Shown here piece by piece: positions 9,904 through 18,565 of a stretch of 64,000 nucleotides of DNA. The notes beneath the pieces were generated by a model. The model was not told where the DNA came from. It saw nothing but the letters and a program-made list of their open reading frames with translations, and did no database searches. The translations under genes and the position numbers were made by a program. Numbering within the stretch: the stretch's first letter is position 1; the number at the start of each line of letters is the position of its first letter. The stretch comes from DATARH01 sp035550515 (GTDB taxonomy: Bacteria; Pseudomonadota; Alphaproteobacteria; ATCC43930; CGMCC-115725), in assembly GCA_035550515.1 (NCBI GenBank), contig DASZOZ010000012.1, forward strand, positions 49,622-113,621, given 5' to 3'.

Positions 9904-11115
9904 ATGGATGGCGAGCTTTCCCCGGCCGTGCGGCCGGAAGTGGCCCCTGTCGAGCGTGTGTCGCGCAAGCCGCCGAGCCGGGCGCGGCGCACGGTGTGGT
10001 TTGTCGGGGTGCTGATCTTGGTGGCGCTCGTGCTGGGTGGCCTTTACGGCTTCAACTGGTACCGCAACAAGATGATCGCCCAGTTCTTCGCGGCCAACAA
10101 ACCGCCGCCGGCGCAGGTCAGCGCGGTGGTCGCGACCAGCGCCGTGGTGCCGCGTTACGCCAGCGGCGTCGGCTCGCTGGCGGCGGTGCACCAGGTGACG
10201 ATCACGCCGGAGGTCGGCGGACGCGTCACCGAGATCGATTTCGAATCGGGCGCCGCGGTCAAGGCCGGGGCGAAGATCCTCCAGATCAACGATGCCCCCG
10301 ACCGCGGCGACCTCGCCAATTACCAGGCGCAGGAGCGCTGGGCCCAGGTGTCGCTGCAGCGCGCCCAGGCGCTCGCCGCGCGCCAATACGGCCCGCAGAC
10401 CGATGTCGATTCGGCGACCAATCAGCTCGGCCAGGCGCAGGCGATGATCCAGAAGACCCAGGCGATCATCGCGCAAAAGGATATTCGCGCGCCGTTCGGC
10501 GGCCGGCTGGGAGTGCGCCAGGTCGAGGTCGGCCAGTACCTCAATCCGGGCGCGCCGATCGTCACGCTGACCGATTTGGCGACGCTCTACGTCAACTTCA
10601 CGCTGCCCTCGCAGCTCGCGCCGAAAATCGCCGTCGGCCAGAAGGTGGAGGTCACCAACGACGCCTATCCGGGCCGCAAATTCACCGCGACGATCACCAC
10701 GATCGAGCCGCAGATCGCGGCCAGCACGCGCACGATCAACGTCCAGGCGACGATGCCCAACCCCGACCAGGCGCTGATGCCGGGGATGTTCGTCAACGCC
10801 GCGGTGGTGCTGCCGAAAGACGCGCCGGCCGTGGTGGTGCCCGAGACGGCGGTCGATTACACGCTGTACGGCGACAGCGTCTACGTGCTGCGGGCCGACG
10901 GCCCGGTCGGCGCTGACGGCAAGCCGGCGCTGATCGCGCACCGCATCGCGGTCAAGACCGGGCAGCGCTGGGACGACAAGGTGGCGGTGCTGTCGGGGAT
11001 CAAGCCGGGCGACCAGGTCGTCGCCGCCGGCCAGATCAAGGTGCAGGACGGCGCCGCGGTCGCGGTGACCGGCAACCCGCCGCCGCGGCCGCCGGAAAAG
11101 CTGACGCCGCAGTGA
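9904..11115 (+). CDS. RND efflux periplasmic adaptor (membrane fusion protein)
   Basis: 403 residues from ATG 9904 (TTG at 9886 is an alternative). There is one N-terminal membrane helix (about 31-50). Then come the HlyD/AcrA features: the lipoyl-like half motif TPEVGGRVTEIDFESGAAVKAG, a short coiled-coil hairpin with a Q-rich segment, the second lipoyl half IRAPFGGRLGVRQVEVGQYL and a beta-barrel domain. The protein bridges the inner-membrane RND pump and an outer-membrane channel. No outer-membrane channel gene follows, so the pump probably uses one encoded elsewhere. Operon with the following RND gene. Confidence 0.92.
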   Translation: MDGELSPAVRPEVAPVERVSRKPPSRARRTVWFVGVLILVALVLGGLYGFNWYRNKMIAQFFAANKPPPAQVSAVVATSAVVPRYASGVGSLAAVHQVTITPEVGGRVTEIDFESGAAVKAGAKILQINDAPDRGDLANYQAQERWAQVSLQRAQALAARQYGPQTDVDSATNQLGQAQAMIQKTQAIIAQKDIRAPFGGRLGVRQVEVGQYLNPGAPIVTLTDLATLYVNFTLPSQLAPKIAVGQKVEVTNDAYPGRKFTATITTIEPQIAASTRTINVQATMPNPDQALMPGMFVNAAVVLPKDAPAVVVPETAVDYTLYGDSVYVLRADGPVGADGKPALIAHRIAVKTGQRWDDKVAVLSGIKPGDQVVAAGQIKVQDGAAVAVTGNPPPRPPEKLTPQ

Positions 11116-11134
11116 TGATGGCGCCGCGGAGCCG

Positions 11135-11158
11135 CCCTCTCCCGCAGGCGGGAGAGGG
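11135..11158. repeat. Palindromic intergenic repeat, CCCTCTCCCGC type
   Basis: Eleven-base perfect arms (CCCTCTCCCGC / GCGGGAGAGGG) with an AG loop lie in the 131-bp gap between the adaptor and RND genes. A second, less perfect copy follows at about 11186-11210, and the GGAAGGGTGAGGG tail of this widespread proteobacterial repeat precedes the RND start. Related copies are at 23159-23191 and about 56644-56690. In RNA the stem could attenuate or stabilise the operon transcript. Confidence 0.75.
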
Positions 11159-11246
11159 GCTTGAGGCCGGCGCGCTGCTTTGACCCCTCGCCCGCTCGCG
11201 GGAGGGGGAGGGACCCGTCGCGACGCGATGGAAGGGTGAGGGTACC

Positions 11247-14200
11247 ATGCGTTTCACCGATGTCTTCATCCGCCGGCCGGTGCTGTCGCTGGTCGTCAGC
11301 CTGCTGATCCTGCTGATCGGCGGGCGGGCGATGTACGGGCTGCAGGTGCGGCAATACCCCAAGATGTCGAACACGACGATCACCGTGACGACGACCTATC
11401 CGGGCGCGTCGCCCGACCTGATCGACGGGTTCATCACGGTGCCGATCGAGCAGGCCGTCGCGACCACCGAGGGCATCGACTACATGACCTCGAACTCGGT
11501 GCTCGGCACCAGCACGATCACCGCCTACATCAAGCTCAATTACGACCCGAGCAAGGCGCTGGCCGACGTCATCGCCAAGGTGCAGCAGGTCAAGTACCTG
11601 CTGCCCACCGGCTCGCAGGACCCGATCATCCTGAAGCAGACCGGCCAGACCACCGATATCATGTATATCGGCTTCGGCAGCGCGACCCTGCAATCGGCGG
11701 CGATCACCGACTATCTGACGCGCGTCGTGCAGCCCCTGATGGCGACCGTCGACGGCGTCTCGCAGGCCGAAATCCTCGGCGGCCAGACCTTCGCGATGCG
11801 GCTGTGGCTCGATCCGGCGCGGATGGCGGCGCGCAGCATCACCGCGGCCGACGTCGCTGCCGCGATCCAGGCGAACAACTACCAGTCCGCGCCGGGCCAG
11901 GCGAAGGGCTACTTCACGATCACCAATGTCGACGCCCATACCGGCTTGACCGATGTCGACCAGTTCAAACGCATGGTGGTCAAGTCGCAGGGCGGCGCGC
12001 TGGTGCGGATGGAAGACATCGCCAATGTCGAGCTCGCGGCGCAAAGCTGGACCTCGAGCGTCGCGATGAACGGCCAGCACGCGGTCTTTGTCGGCATCCA
12101 GTCGACGCCCGACGGCAACCCGCTTTCCATCGTCAAGGGCGTCCGGGCGCTGTTCCCGCAGATCGAGCGGACGCTGCCGCCGGCGGTCAACATGCAGGTC
12201 GCCTACGACTCGACAAAGTTCATCCAGGCCTCGATCGACGAAGTGAAGGCGAGCCTCGGCCAGGCCGTCATCATCGTCGTCGTCGTGATCTTCCTGTTCC
12301 TCGGCAGTATCCGGTCGGTGGTGATCCCGATCGTGACGATCCCGCTGTCGCTGATCGGCGCCGGCATGGTCATGTCGGCCATGGGGTTCAGTCTCAACCT
12401 GCTGACATTGCTGGCGATGGTGCTGGCGATCGGGCTGGTGGTCGACGACGCGATCGTCGTCGTCGAGAATGTCTATCGCCATATCGAGGAGGGCCGGAGC
12501 GCGCCTCAGGCCGCGCTGATCGGCGCCCGCGAGATCGCCGGGCCGGTGATCGCGATGACGCTGACCCTGGCGGCGGTCTATGCGCCGATCGGCTTCCTCG
12601 GCGGCGTCACCGGCGCGCTGTTTCGCGAATTCGCCTTCACGCTCGCCGGCTCGGTGATCATTTCCGGCGTCATCGCGGTGACCCTGTCGCCGATGATGTG
12701 CTCGCTGCTGCTGAAGCACGGCGCGGCGGACAAGGGCTTTGCCCGGCTGCTCGACCGCGCCTTCAACGGTCTGGCGAATTGGTACGGCCGCCGCCTCGAA
12801 CGATCGCTGGATTACCGCCCGGTGACGGCGCTGTTCGCGGTCGCGGTGTTTGTCGCGCTCGGCTTTATGTACGTGAACACCAAGAAGGAGCTGGCGCCGG
12901 AGGAAGACCAGGGCGTGCTGTTCGCGCTGACCAAGGCGCCGCAATACTCCAACCTCGATTACCAGGACGCCTACGGCGAAGAGATCGACAAGGCGCTGAC
13001 CTCGTTCCCGGAGGCCGATCTGCGCTTTGTCCTCAACGGCCGCAACGGCCCGAGCCAGGGCTTCGCCGGCATGATCCTGAAGCCGTGGGACGAGCGCAAG
13101 CGCACCGCACAGCAGATCAAGCCCCTGCTGCAGGCCAAGCTCAACGGCATCGAAGGCATGAGCGCCTTTGCCTTCTCGCTGCCGCCGCTGCCGGCATCGA
13201 TCGGCGGCCTGCCGGTGCAGATGGTGATCTATTCGACCGGCGATTTCGTCTCGATCTACAACGCGATGAACAAGATTAAGGACGCCGCGCGCAAGAGCGG
13301 GTTGTTTATCGTCGTCGACAGCGACCTCGACTTCAACCAGCCGACGATCCGGGTCGACATCGATCGCTCGAAAGCCAACGAACTCGGCGTCACGATGCAG
13401 TCGATCGGCGACACGCTGGCGCTGCTGGTCGGCGAGAATTACGTCAACCGGTTCAACCTGGAGGGCCGGTCCTACGAGGTGATCCCGCAAGTCCAGCGCG
13501 TCGATCGGCTCAACCAGGACACGCTGACGCATTATTACGTCCGTTCCGCGGCCGGCGACCCGGTGCCGCTGTCGAACCTCGTCAGCGTGTCGACCACCAC
13601 CGCGCCGAACGCGCTGACCGGCTACAACCAGCTCCACTCGGCGACGTTCCAGGCGGTGCCGATGCCCGGCGTGACGATAGGCCAGGCGATCGATTTCCTC
13701 GAACAGCAGGCGAAGTCGCTGCCGCAGGGCTTCAACCACGACTATTTGTCGGATTCCCGGCAATACGTCCGGGAAGGCAACGCGCTGGTGGTCACGTTCG
13801 TCTTTGCGCTGATCATCATCTTCCTGGTCCTAGCCGCGCAGTTCGAAAGCCTGCGCGACCCGTTCGTGATCCTGGTCAGCGTCCCGATGTCGATGTTCGG
13901 CGCGATGTTCCCGTTGTTCCTCGGCGTGGCGACGATGAACATCTATACCCAGGTCGGGCTGGTGACGCTGATCGGGCTGATCAGCAAGCACGGCATCCTG
14001 ATGGTCGAGTTCGCCAACCAGCTGCAGTTGAGCGAAGGTCTCGGCCGGCGCGCCGCCATCGAGCGCGCCGCGCGCGTCCGGCTGCGGCCGATCCTGATGA
14101 CCACGGCGGCGATGGTGGTGGGCCTGGTGCCGCTGGTCACCGCGACCGGCGCCGGCGCGGCGAGCCGCTTTTCCATCGGCATCGTCGTCGTCTGCGGCAT

Positions 14201-14318
14201 GTCGATCGGCACGCTGTTCACGCTGTTCGTGCTGCCGGCGGTCTACAGCGTGCTCGCCAAGGACCATGTCGCCGCGGCGCATTCGGTGCGGGCGCGGGAA
14301 TTGGCCCAGGTGAGTTAG
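11247..14318 (+). CDS. RND multidrug efflux permease (AcrB/MexF-like, HAE1 type)
   Basis: 1023 residues, typical of HAE1 pumps, with 12 predicted membrane helices in the 1+5+1+5 arrangement and two large periplasmic loops. The first helix region VFIRRPVLSLVVSLLILL and the motifs GLVVDDAIVVVENVYRHIEEG (proton-relay aspartates in TM4) and GLISKHGILMVEFANQLQ (TM10 Lys-His) are diagnostic. It exports hydrophobic compounds from periplasm or inner leaflet, driven by protons. A GGGTGAGGG-type ribosome-binding site precedes the ATG. Regulated with the adaptor by the upstream TetR-like gene. Confidence 0.95.
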   Translation: MRFTDVFIRRPVLSLVVSLLILLIGGRAMYGLQVRQYPKMSNTTITVTTTYPGASPDLIDGFITVPIEQAVATTEGIDYMTSNSVLGTSTITAYIKLNYDPSKALADVIAKVQQVKYLLPTGSQDPIILKQTGQTTDIMYIGFGSATLQSAAITDYLTRVVQPLMATVDGVSQAEILGGQTFAMRLWLDPARMAARSITAADVAAAIQANNYQSAPGQAKGYFTITNVDAHTGLTDVDQFKRMVVKSQGGALVRMEDIANVELAAQSWTSSVAMNGQHAVFVGIQSTPDGNPLSIVKGVRALFPQIERTLPPAVNMQVAYDSTKFIQASIDEVKASLGQAVIIVVVVIFLFLGSIRSVVIPIVTIPLSLIGAGMVMSAMGFSLNLLTLLAMVLAIGLVVDDAIVVVENVYRHIEEGRSAPQAALIGAREIAGPVIAMTLTLAAVYAPIGFLGGVTGALFREFAFTLAGSVIISGVIAVTLSPMMCSLLLKHGAADKGFARLLDRAFNGLANWYGRRLERSLDYRPVTALFAVAVFVALGFMYVNTKKELAPEEDQGVLFALTKAPQYSNLDYQDAYGEEIDKALTSFPEADLRFVLNGRNGPSQGFAGMILKPWDERKRTAQQIKPLLQAKLNGIEGMSAFAFSLPPLPASIGGLPVQMVIYSTGDFVSIYNAMNKIKDAARKSGLFIVVDSDLDFNQPTIRVDIDRSKANELGVTMQSIGDTLALLVGENYVNRFNLEGRSYEVIPQVQRVDRLNQDTLTHYYVRSAAGDPVPLSNLVSVSTTTAPNALTGYNQLHSATFQAVPMPGVTIGQAIDFLEQQAKSLPQGFNHDYLSDSRQYVREGNALVVTFVFALIIIFLVLAAQFESLRDPFVILVSVPMSMFGAMFPLFLGVATMNIYTQVGLVTLIGLISKHGILMVEFANQLQLSEGLGRRAAIERAARVRLRPILMTTAAMVVGLVPLVTATGAGAASRFSIGIVVVCGMSIGTLFTLFVLPAVYSVLAKDHVAAAHSVRARELAQVS

Positions 14319-14328
14319 GCGGAGTCTT

Positions 14329-15690
14329 TCAGGCCGTCCCGGAAGGACAAGACGACAGGGTCTGCCGCCACAGCCGGGCGGTCAGCAGCAGCGCCACCGT
14401 CGCCAGGCCGAGCACAAAGCCCCACCACATGCCGATCGGGCCGAACCCGAACGGAAAGGTCAGGGTCCAGCCGCCGGCGAAGCCGATCGCCCAATAGCCG
14501 ATCGCCGCGCAGACCATCGGCACCACCGTGTCCTCATAGCCGCGCAGCGCGCCGGCGGCGACGACCTGTACCCCGTCGACCACCTGGAACCAGCCGGCAA
14601 ACAGCAGGAAGTGCAGCGCCAGGGCGACCAGCGCCCGGTTGGCCGGATCGCCGACCGCGACATAGGCGGCGACGATCGTGTGCGGCAGCGCCCAGATCAC
14701 GATCGCCGAGGCGGTCATGAACCCGCCTCCCAGCCCGAGCGCGACAAACGCCGCCAGGCGCGCCGCCGCCGCGCGGCCGGCGCCGCGCTCGGCGGCGACG
14801 CGCACCGTCGCCGCCTGGCCGATCCCCATCGGCACCATAAAGGTGATGCTGGCGTAGTTGATCGCGATCTGGTGCGCCGCCAGCGGGGCGGCGCCAAACA
14901 GCCCGACGACCGCCGCCGCGGTCACGAACACCCCGATCTCCAGCGCCTGCAGCCCGCCGATCGGGCCGCCCAGCCGCAGGATGCGGCGCAGGTCGCGGCC
15001 GATGGTCGCCGTCTCGAGATGCACGCGCGGCGCCCGGCCGGCACGCCGCAGCCGCCACACCACCCCCGCCACGCCGGCGAGCATCAGCCATTGCACCGTG
15101 GCGGAGGCGATCGCGGCGCCGACAAGGCCGAGCGGCGGCATCCCGAGATGGCCGAAGATCAGCACCCAGTTGAACGCCGCGTTGGTCGGCACGCAAAGCA
15201 TCAGGACGATCATCACGCCGCGCGTCCGCTTCAGCGCCGCCAGCAGGCTGCGCAGCACGACAAAACCGAGAAAGCCGGGGGCGCCCCAGCACACCGCGCG
15301 CAGGAACCGGCCGACCTCATGCGCCAGTTGCGGGTCGTAGCCGATCAGGTCGAGCAGCCTTGGCGCCGCCAGCATGGCGGCGACGATCGGCACGGCGAGC
15401 AGCGCGGCGAGGATCAGCCCGCTGGCGGCGATGCGCCCGGCGGCGTCGCGCGCGCCGGCGCCGATCGCAAACGCGGAGAGCGGCGCCACCGCGGTCAACA
15501 CGCCGAGACAGATCACCACGCCGGTGAAATAAAACCCGCCGCCGAGCGCCACCGCGGCGAGCGGCACCGATCCCAGCGTCCCGACCATCACGGTGTCGAT
15601 CACCGACATGGCGATCTGCGACAGGTTGGCGGTCGCCAAGGGAACGGCGAGCGCCAGCGTCGCGCGGATTTCGGCTAGAACGGGGCGCAT
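14329..15690 (-). CDS. MATE-family efflux transporter (NorM-like)
   Basis: 453 residues from ATG 15690, normal for MATE proteins, with 12 predicted helices. The N-terminal motif LATANLSQIAMSVIDTVMVGTLGSVPLAAVALGG is typical of NorM-type transporters, and the second half repeats the fold. It exports cationic drugs or metabolites using a H+ or Na+ gradient. It faces the RND gene with a 10-bp gap between stop codons. In-frame sequence upstream of the chosen ATG lacks family similarity. Confidence 0.92.
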   Translation of the reverse strand: MRPVLAEIRATLALAVPLATANLSQIAMSVIDTVMVGTLGSVPLAAVALGGGFYFTGVVICLGVLTAVAPLSAFAIGAGARDAAGRIAASGLILAALLAVPIVAAMLAAPRLLDLIGYDPQLAHEVGRFLRAVCWGAPGFLGFVVLRSLLAALKRTRGVMIVLMLCVPTNAAFNWVLIFGHLGMPPLGLVGAAIASATVQWLMLAGVAGVVWRLRRAGRAPRVHLETATIGRDLRRILRLGGPIGGLQALEIGVFVTAAAVVGLFGAAPLAAHQIAINYASITFMVPMGIGQAATVRVAAERGAGRAAAARLAAFVALGLGGGFMTASAIVIWALPHTIVAAYVAVGDPANRALVALALHFLLFAGWFQVVDGVQVVAAGALRGYEDTVVPMVCAAIGYWAIGFAGGWTLTFPFGFGPIGMWWGFVLGLATVALLLTARLWRQTLSSCPSGTA

Positions 15691-15842
15691 TTCATTACTC
15701 GATGCTGCTGCCCCGGCGCTCGCTGGTGGAGCGTCGGCCCAGGGCGATACCAGGTGGCGATTCCAGGTGCAAGAAACGGCGCCGCGCCGCGAGCCTTGCA
15801 GAGGGCTCAAGGGAGGCGGGCGATTGTGGCGGCGGCGCCGGT

Positions 15843-15902
15843 TTGACGCCTCATCGCAAACGCCATAGGCTTTTTCAAGTTAAATCGGGTTCAAGTTAAA
15901 TC
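15843..15902 (+). promoter_or_regulatory. Promoter with tandem 13-bp operator repeats
   Basis: TTGACG (15843-15848) and TAGGCT (15866-15871), 17 bp apart, look like an alphaproteobacterial sigma-70 promoter. From the expected transcription start onward lies a perfect 13-bp direct repeat, TTCAAGTTAAATC, at 15874-15886 and 15890-15902, with a 16-bp period. Such tandem sites immediately downstream of a promoter suggest a repressor of the dioxygenase gene that starts at 15917. The rest of the 226-bp gap back to the MATE gene shows no gene. Confidence 0.5.
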
Positions 15903-15916
15903 TGGCGAGGGAGGAC

Positions 15917-16777
15917 ATGGCCATGGCGTATCGGATCACGCCGCTGACCCCGCATACCGGCGCCGAAGTCGTCGGGCTCGACCTGTCGCAGCCGCTCGAT
16001 GCCGAGACCAGGGCCGCGCTCAACCGCGCCTGGGCCGACCATCACGTGCTGGTCATCCGTGGGCAGAAATACGAGCCGGACGACTTCAAGCATGCGGCGC
16101 AGGTCTTCGGCGAGCTGCAGCCGCACGACAAGAAGGATCACCACATCCCCGGCCACCCGGAGATGTATTACGTCACCAATACGGAATTCCTCGGCACGCG
16201 GCGCATGATCCCCGGCGAGACCTTCCACACCGACCACTCGAACCATCCGGCGCCGCCCAAGGCGACGATCCTCTACCCCGTGGAGCTGCCGAGCACAGGC
16301 GGCGACACGCAATACGCCAACATGCACCTGGCTTATGACGAGCTGCCCGCGGCGACGAAGAAACAGATCGACGGGCTCAAGGCGGTGCACGTCTATCTCA
16401 GCAAATACAGCCCCCGGCCGCTCAAGCCGCTGAACGAGGAGAGCCTCAAGGCGCTGCCGCCGCCGGGCATCCATCCGCTGGTGCGGGTCCACCCCGACAA
16501 CGGCCGCAAGGCGCTGTTCATGAACCCGGTGCGGATCGAATCGATCGTCGGCATGCCGGACGACGAGGCGCTCGATCTCGTCACCGAGCTGATGGCGCAC
16601 GCGACGCAGCCGAAATACGAGTACCGCCACCAGTGGCGCTATGGCGACATGGTGATCTGGGACAACCGCAGCGTGCTGCACAAGGCCAACCCGGATTACG
16701 ACATGAATGAACGGCGCTTTCTGTGGCGGCTGATGCTCAAGGGCGAAGCGCCGATCCCGGTCGCCGCGGCGGCGTGA
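15917..16777 (+). CDS. TauD/TfdA-family Fe(II)/2-oxoglutarate dioxygenase
   Basis: 286 residues, normal for the family. The iron-binding HxD is in FHTDHS (about residues 109-111), and the distal His lies in SVLHKANPDYD, followed by the Arg (RRFLWR) that binds 2-oxoglutarate. These enzymes hydroxylate taurine, aryloxyacids, sulfonates and similar compounds; the substrate here cannot be told. The start ATG has a strong GAGGGAGGAC ribosome-binding site. It is preceded by two 13-bp direct repeats that may be operators. It stands alone, with a reversed dienelactone hydrolase downstream. Confidence 0.9.
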   Translation: MAMAYRITPLTPHTGAEVVGLDLSQPLDAETRAALNRAWADHHVLVIRGQKYEPDDFKHAAQVFGELQPHDKKDHHIPGHPEMYYVTNTEFLGTRRMIPGETFHTDHSNHPAPPKATILYPVELPSTGGDTQYANMHLAYDELPAATKKQIDGLKAVHVYLSKYSPRPLKPLNEESLKALPPPGIHPLVRVHPDNGRKALFMNPVRIESIVGMPDDEALDLVTELMAHATQPKYEYRHQWRYGDMVIWDNRSVLHKANPDYDMNERRFLWRLMLKGEAPIPVAAAA

Positions 16778-16826
16778 ACGACGGGAACGAATCGGGATTT
16801 ACCTTTTCGGCTCCCCCGGCATGGCC

Positions 16827-16846
16827 GTCCCGGCGGAGGCCGGGAC
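16827..16846. repeat. Small CCCGGC-type palindromic intergenic repeat
   Basis: Arms GTCCCGGC and GCCGGGAC lie around a 4-base loop between the convergent dioxygenase and hydrolase genes. The core resembles the outer arms of the larger elements at 54517-54596 and 19925-20068. It could end transcription from both sides, but no T-run follows. Confidence 0.5.
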
Positions 16847-16888
16847 CCATCGCGCTACAGGCTCTTGCGGCTGAACGAAGCACGTGGC

Positions 16889-17623
16889 CTATCCCAGCCG
16901 CCGCTTGAACAACTCGGTCACCAGGCCGTAGCAGTGCCAGGCCAGCGCCGGGTCGTAGCGCAGCCCCTCATCGCGCATGAAAGCGTGGGCCGCGTTGAAC
17001 TCGTGCCAGGTGAAATCGGCGCCGGCGGCCTCCAGCGTCTCGCGGATCAGCGTACGCCCGGCGAGCGGGACATGCGGGTCCTGCCGCCCCCAGACGCACA
17101 GCAATTCGCCCTTGATGTCGCCGGCGCGCGCCAGGCTGTCGTCGCCATGGCCGAGCGTACCGGTGTGGATGTCGGTCGCGTAGAAGCAGGCGGCCGCGGC
17201 GACGTCGGCATTCATCGCCGTGCGGAAAGCGAGATGGCCGCCGAGGCAAATCCCCATCGCCCCGAGCCTGCCGTTGCAGGACGGATGTGCCTTCAGCTGG
17301 TCGAGGGCCGCGCGGGCATCGCTGTCGTAAGCCGCGACGGTCTTCGTAAACTTCAGGTCGTTGCCGCGGTCGGTGCCGGGCGCGTCGTAGAGCAGCACGG
17401 TGCCCGGCGCCTCGTACTCGTGATAGATCTCCGGCGCCGAGACGACAAAACCCTGGCCCGCGAGGAACGCGGCCATGCGGCGCACCGGGCCGGTGATCTG
17501 ATAGATCTCCGAATACAGCACGATCCCGGGATAACGCCCCGGCGCCTGGGGTGCGAACAGGTGCGTGCGCATCGGCCCGGTCGGGGTCGCGATGTCCTCG
17601 TATGCGTGCTCCTTGATCACCAT
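16889..17623 (-). CDS. Dienelactone hydrolase family protein, cytosolic
   Basis: 244 residues with an alpha/beta-hydrolase fold. The nucleophile motif GICLGGH carries Cys, as in true dienelactone hydrolases; the acid Asp is in GRQDPH and the His in NAAHAF. There is no signal peptide. Dienelactone hydrolases open lactones formed in ortho cleavage of chlorinated or ordinary catechols, but many family members have other ester or lactone substrates. No catechol dioxygenase lies nearby, so the natural substrate is open. Confidence 0.85.
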   Translation of the reverse strand: MVIKEHAYEDIATPTGPMRTHLFAPQAPGRYPGIVLYSEIYQITGPVRRMAAFLAGQGFVVSAPEIYHEYEAPGTVLLYDAPGTDRGNDLKFTKTVAAYDSDARAALDQLKAHPSCNGRLGAMGICLGGHLAFRTAMNADVAAAACFYATDIHTGTLGHGDDSLARAGDIKGELLCVWGRQDPHVPLAGRTLIRETLEAAGADFTWHEFNAAHAFMRDEGLRYDPALAWHCYGLVTELFKRRLG

Positions 17624-17663
17624 GGTCGCCGCCTCCGCCGGGTGCGGCGATCATAGCGGCAAG

Positions 17664-18476
17664 TCAGTGCGACATCAGCACCGGCACGGTCATGTGCCGT
17701 AGGAGGTCGCGGCTGACGCCGCCGATCAGCGCCTCGCGCAGCTGCGAATGGTGATAGGCGCCGGCGACGATCATGTCGGCGCCGAGATCGGCGGCGCGCG
17801 ACAGCAGCAGGTCGGAGACCGAGAGGTCGCCGCGCACCGTCTCCTCGGCGCGTGCCGGCACGCCGTGGCGTTCGAGATGCGCCACCACGCGCTGCAGGTC
17901 GGCATGGGCCTGCTCGAACTCGCGTTCCTTGGCCACGACGGTCAGCACGGTCGCGGCCTTTGCCGTTTCGAGCAGCGGCAGCGCGTCGTTGAGCGCGCGC
18001 GTCGCCTCGCGCGTCCCGTCCCAGGCGATCAGCACATTCTCGCCGATCGTCGCGAAGCCGCCGATATACGGCACGATCAGCAGCGGCCGGCCGCAGGCTG
18101 TGGCGATCTCGTCGGGGCGAAACCCGGTGCCGTTATGCGTTTGCGCCGAATATTGCCCGAGGATCGCCAGATCGGCGGATTTGGCCAGGGCCACCACCTC
18201 GGCGGTGTCGGGCCCGTCGATCAGCCGCCAGTCGCCGCTGACCCCTTGCAGGCGCAGGGTTTGGCGGAACTGTTCTTCCGCCTGCTCGGCGCTGCTCATG
18301 ACCGGGTCGGGCATCACCGGGTCGGGTTGGCCGAACACCGGTTTGCCGACCGGCTCCAGGATATAGGCGGCGGTCAGGAACGCCTGATGCTGATGCGCCA
18401 GGCGCAGCGCCAGTTTAAGCCGGTTGGCCCCGGCCTCCGTGGCATCCAGGCAAACCAGGATGTCGCTCAGGTCCAT
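17664..18476 (-). CDS. Universal stress protein with tandem UspA domains
   Basis: 270 residues, equal to two UspA domains. The first (about 1-140) starts SDILVCLDATEAGANRLKLAL but lacks a clear nucleotide loop. The second (about 150-270) starts ENVLIAWDGTREATRAL and keeps the ATP-binding pattern GAYHHSQLREALIGGVSRDLL (G-x2...G-x9-G-S type). Such proteins respond to starvation, oxidative or respiratory stress. Start ATG at 18476, preceded by GGAGGAC. It lies between two dienelactone-hydrolase genes on the same strand, with 40 and 89 bp gaps. Confidence 0.9.
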   Translation of the reverse strand: MDLSDILVCLDATEAGANRLKLALRLAHQHQAFLTAAYILEPVGKPVFGQPDPVMPDPVMSSAEQAEEQFRQTLRLQGVSGDWRLIDGPDTAEVVALAKSADLAILGQYSAQTHNGTGFRPDEIATACGRPLLIVPYIGGFATIGENVLIAWDGTREATRALNDALPLLETAKAATVLTVVAKEREFEQAHADLQRVVAHLERHGVPARAEETVRGDLSVSDLLLSRAADLGADMIVAGAYHHSQLREALIGGVSRDLLRHMTVPVLMSH

Positions 18477-18565
18477 GGTGTCCTCCGCAAGGTCCCTGAA
18501 CCTGAACGCCAAATTGTCGCATGCGTTCCGTTGTCGCGCGGGGAACGCGACCGGAGCGATGGTGT

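Noticed and set aside
10881..13763. 960-codon open frame on the minus strand
   Set aside because: It is the antisense shadow of the RND pump gene; high GC keeps it open. The translation is rich in Arg, His and Asp with no domain.
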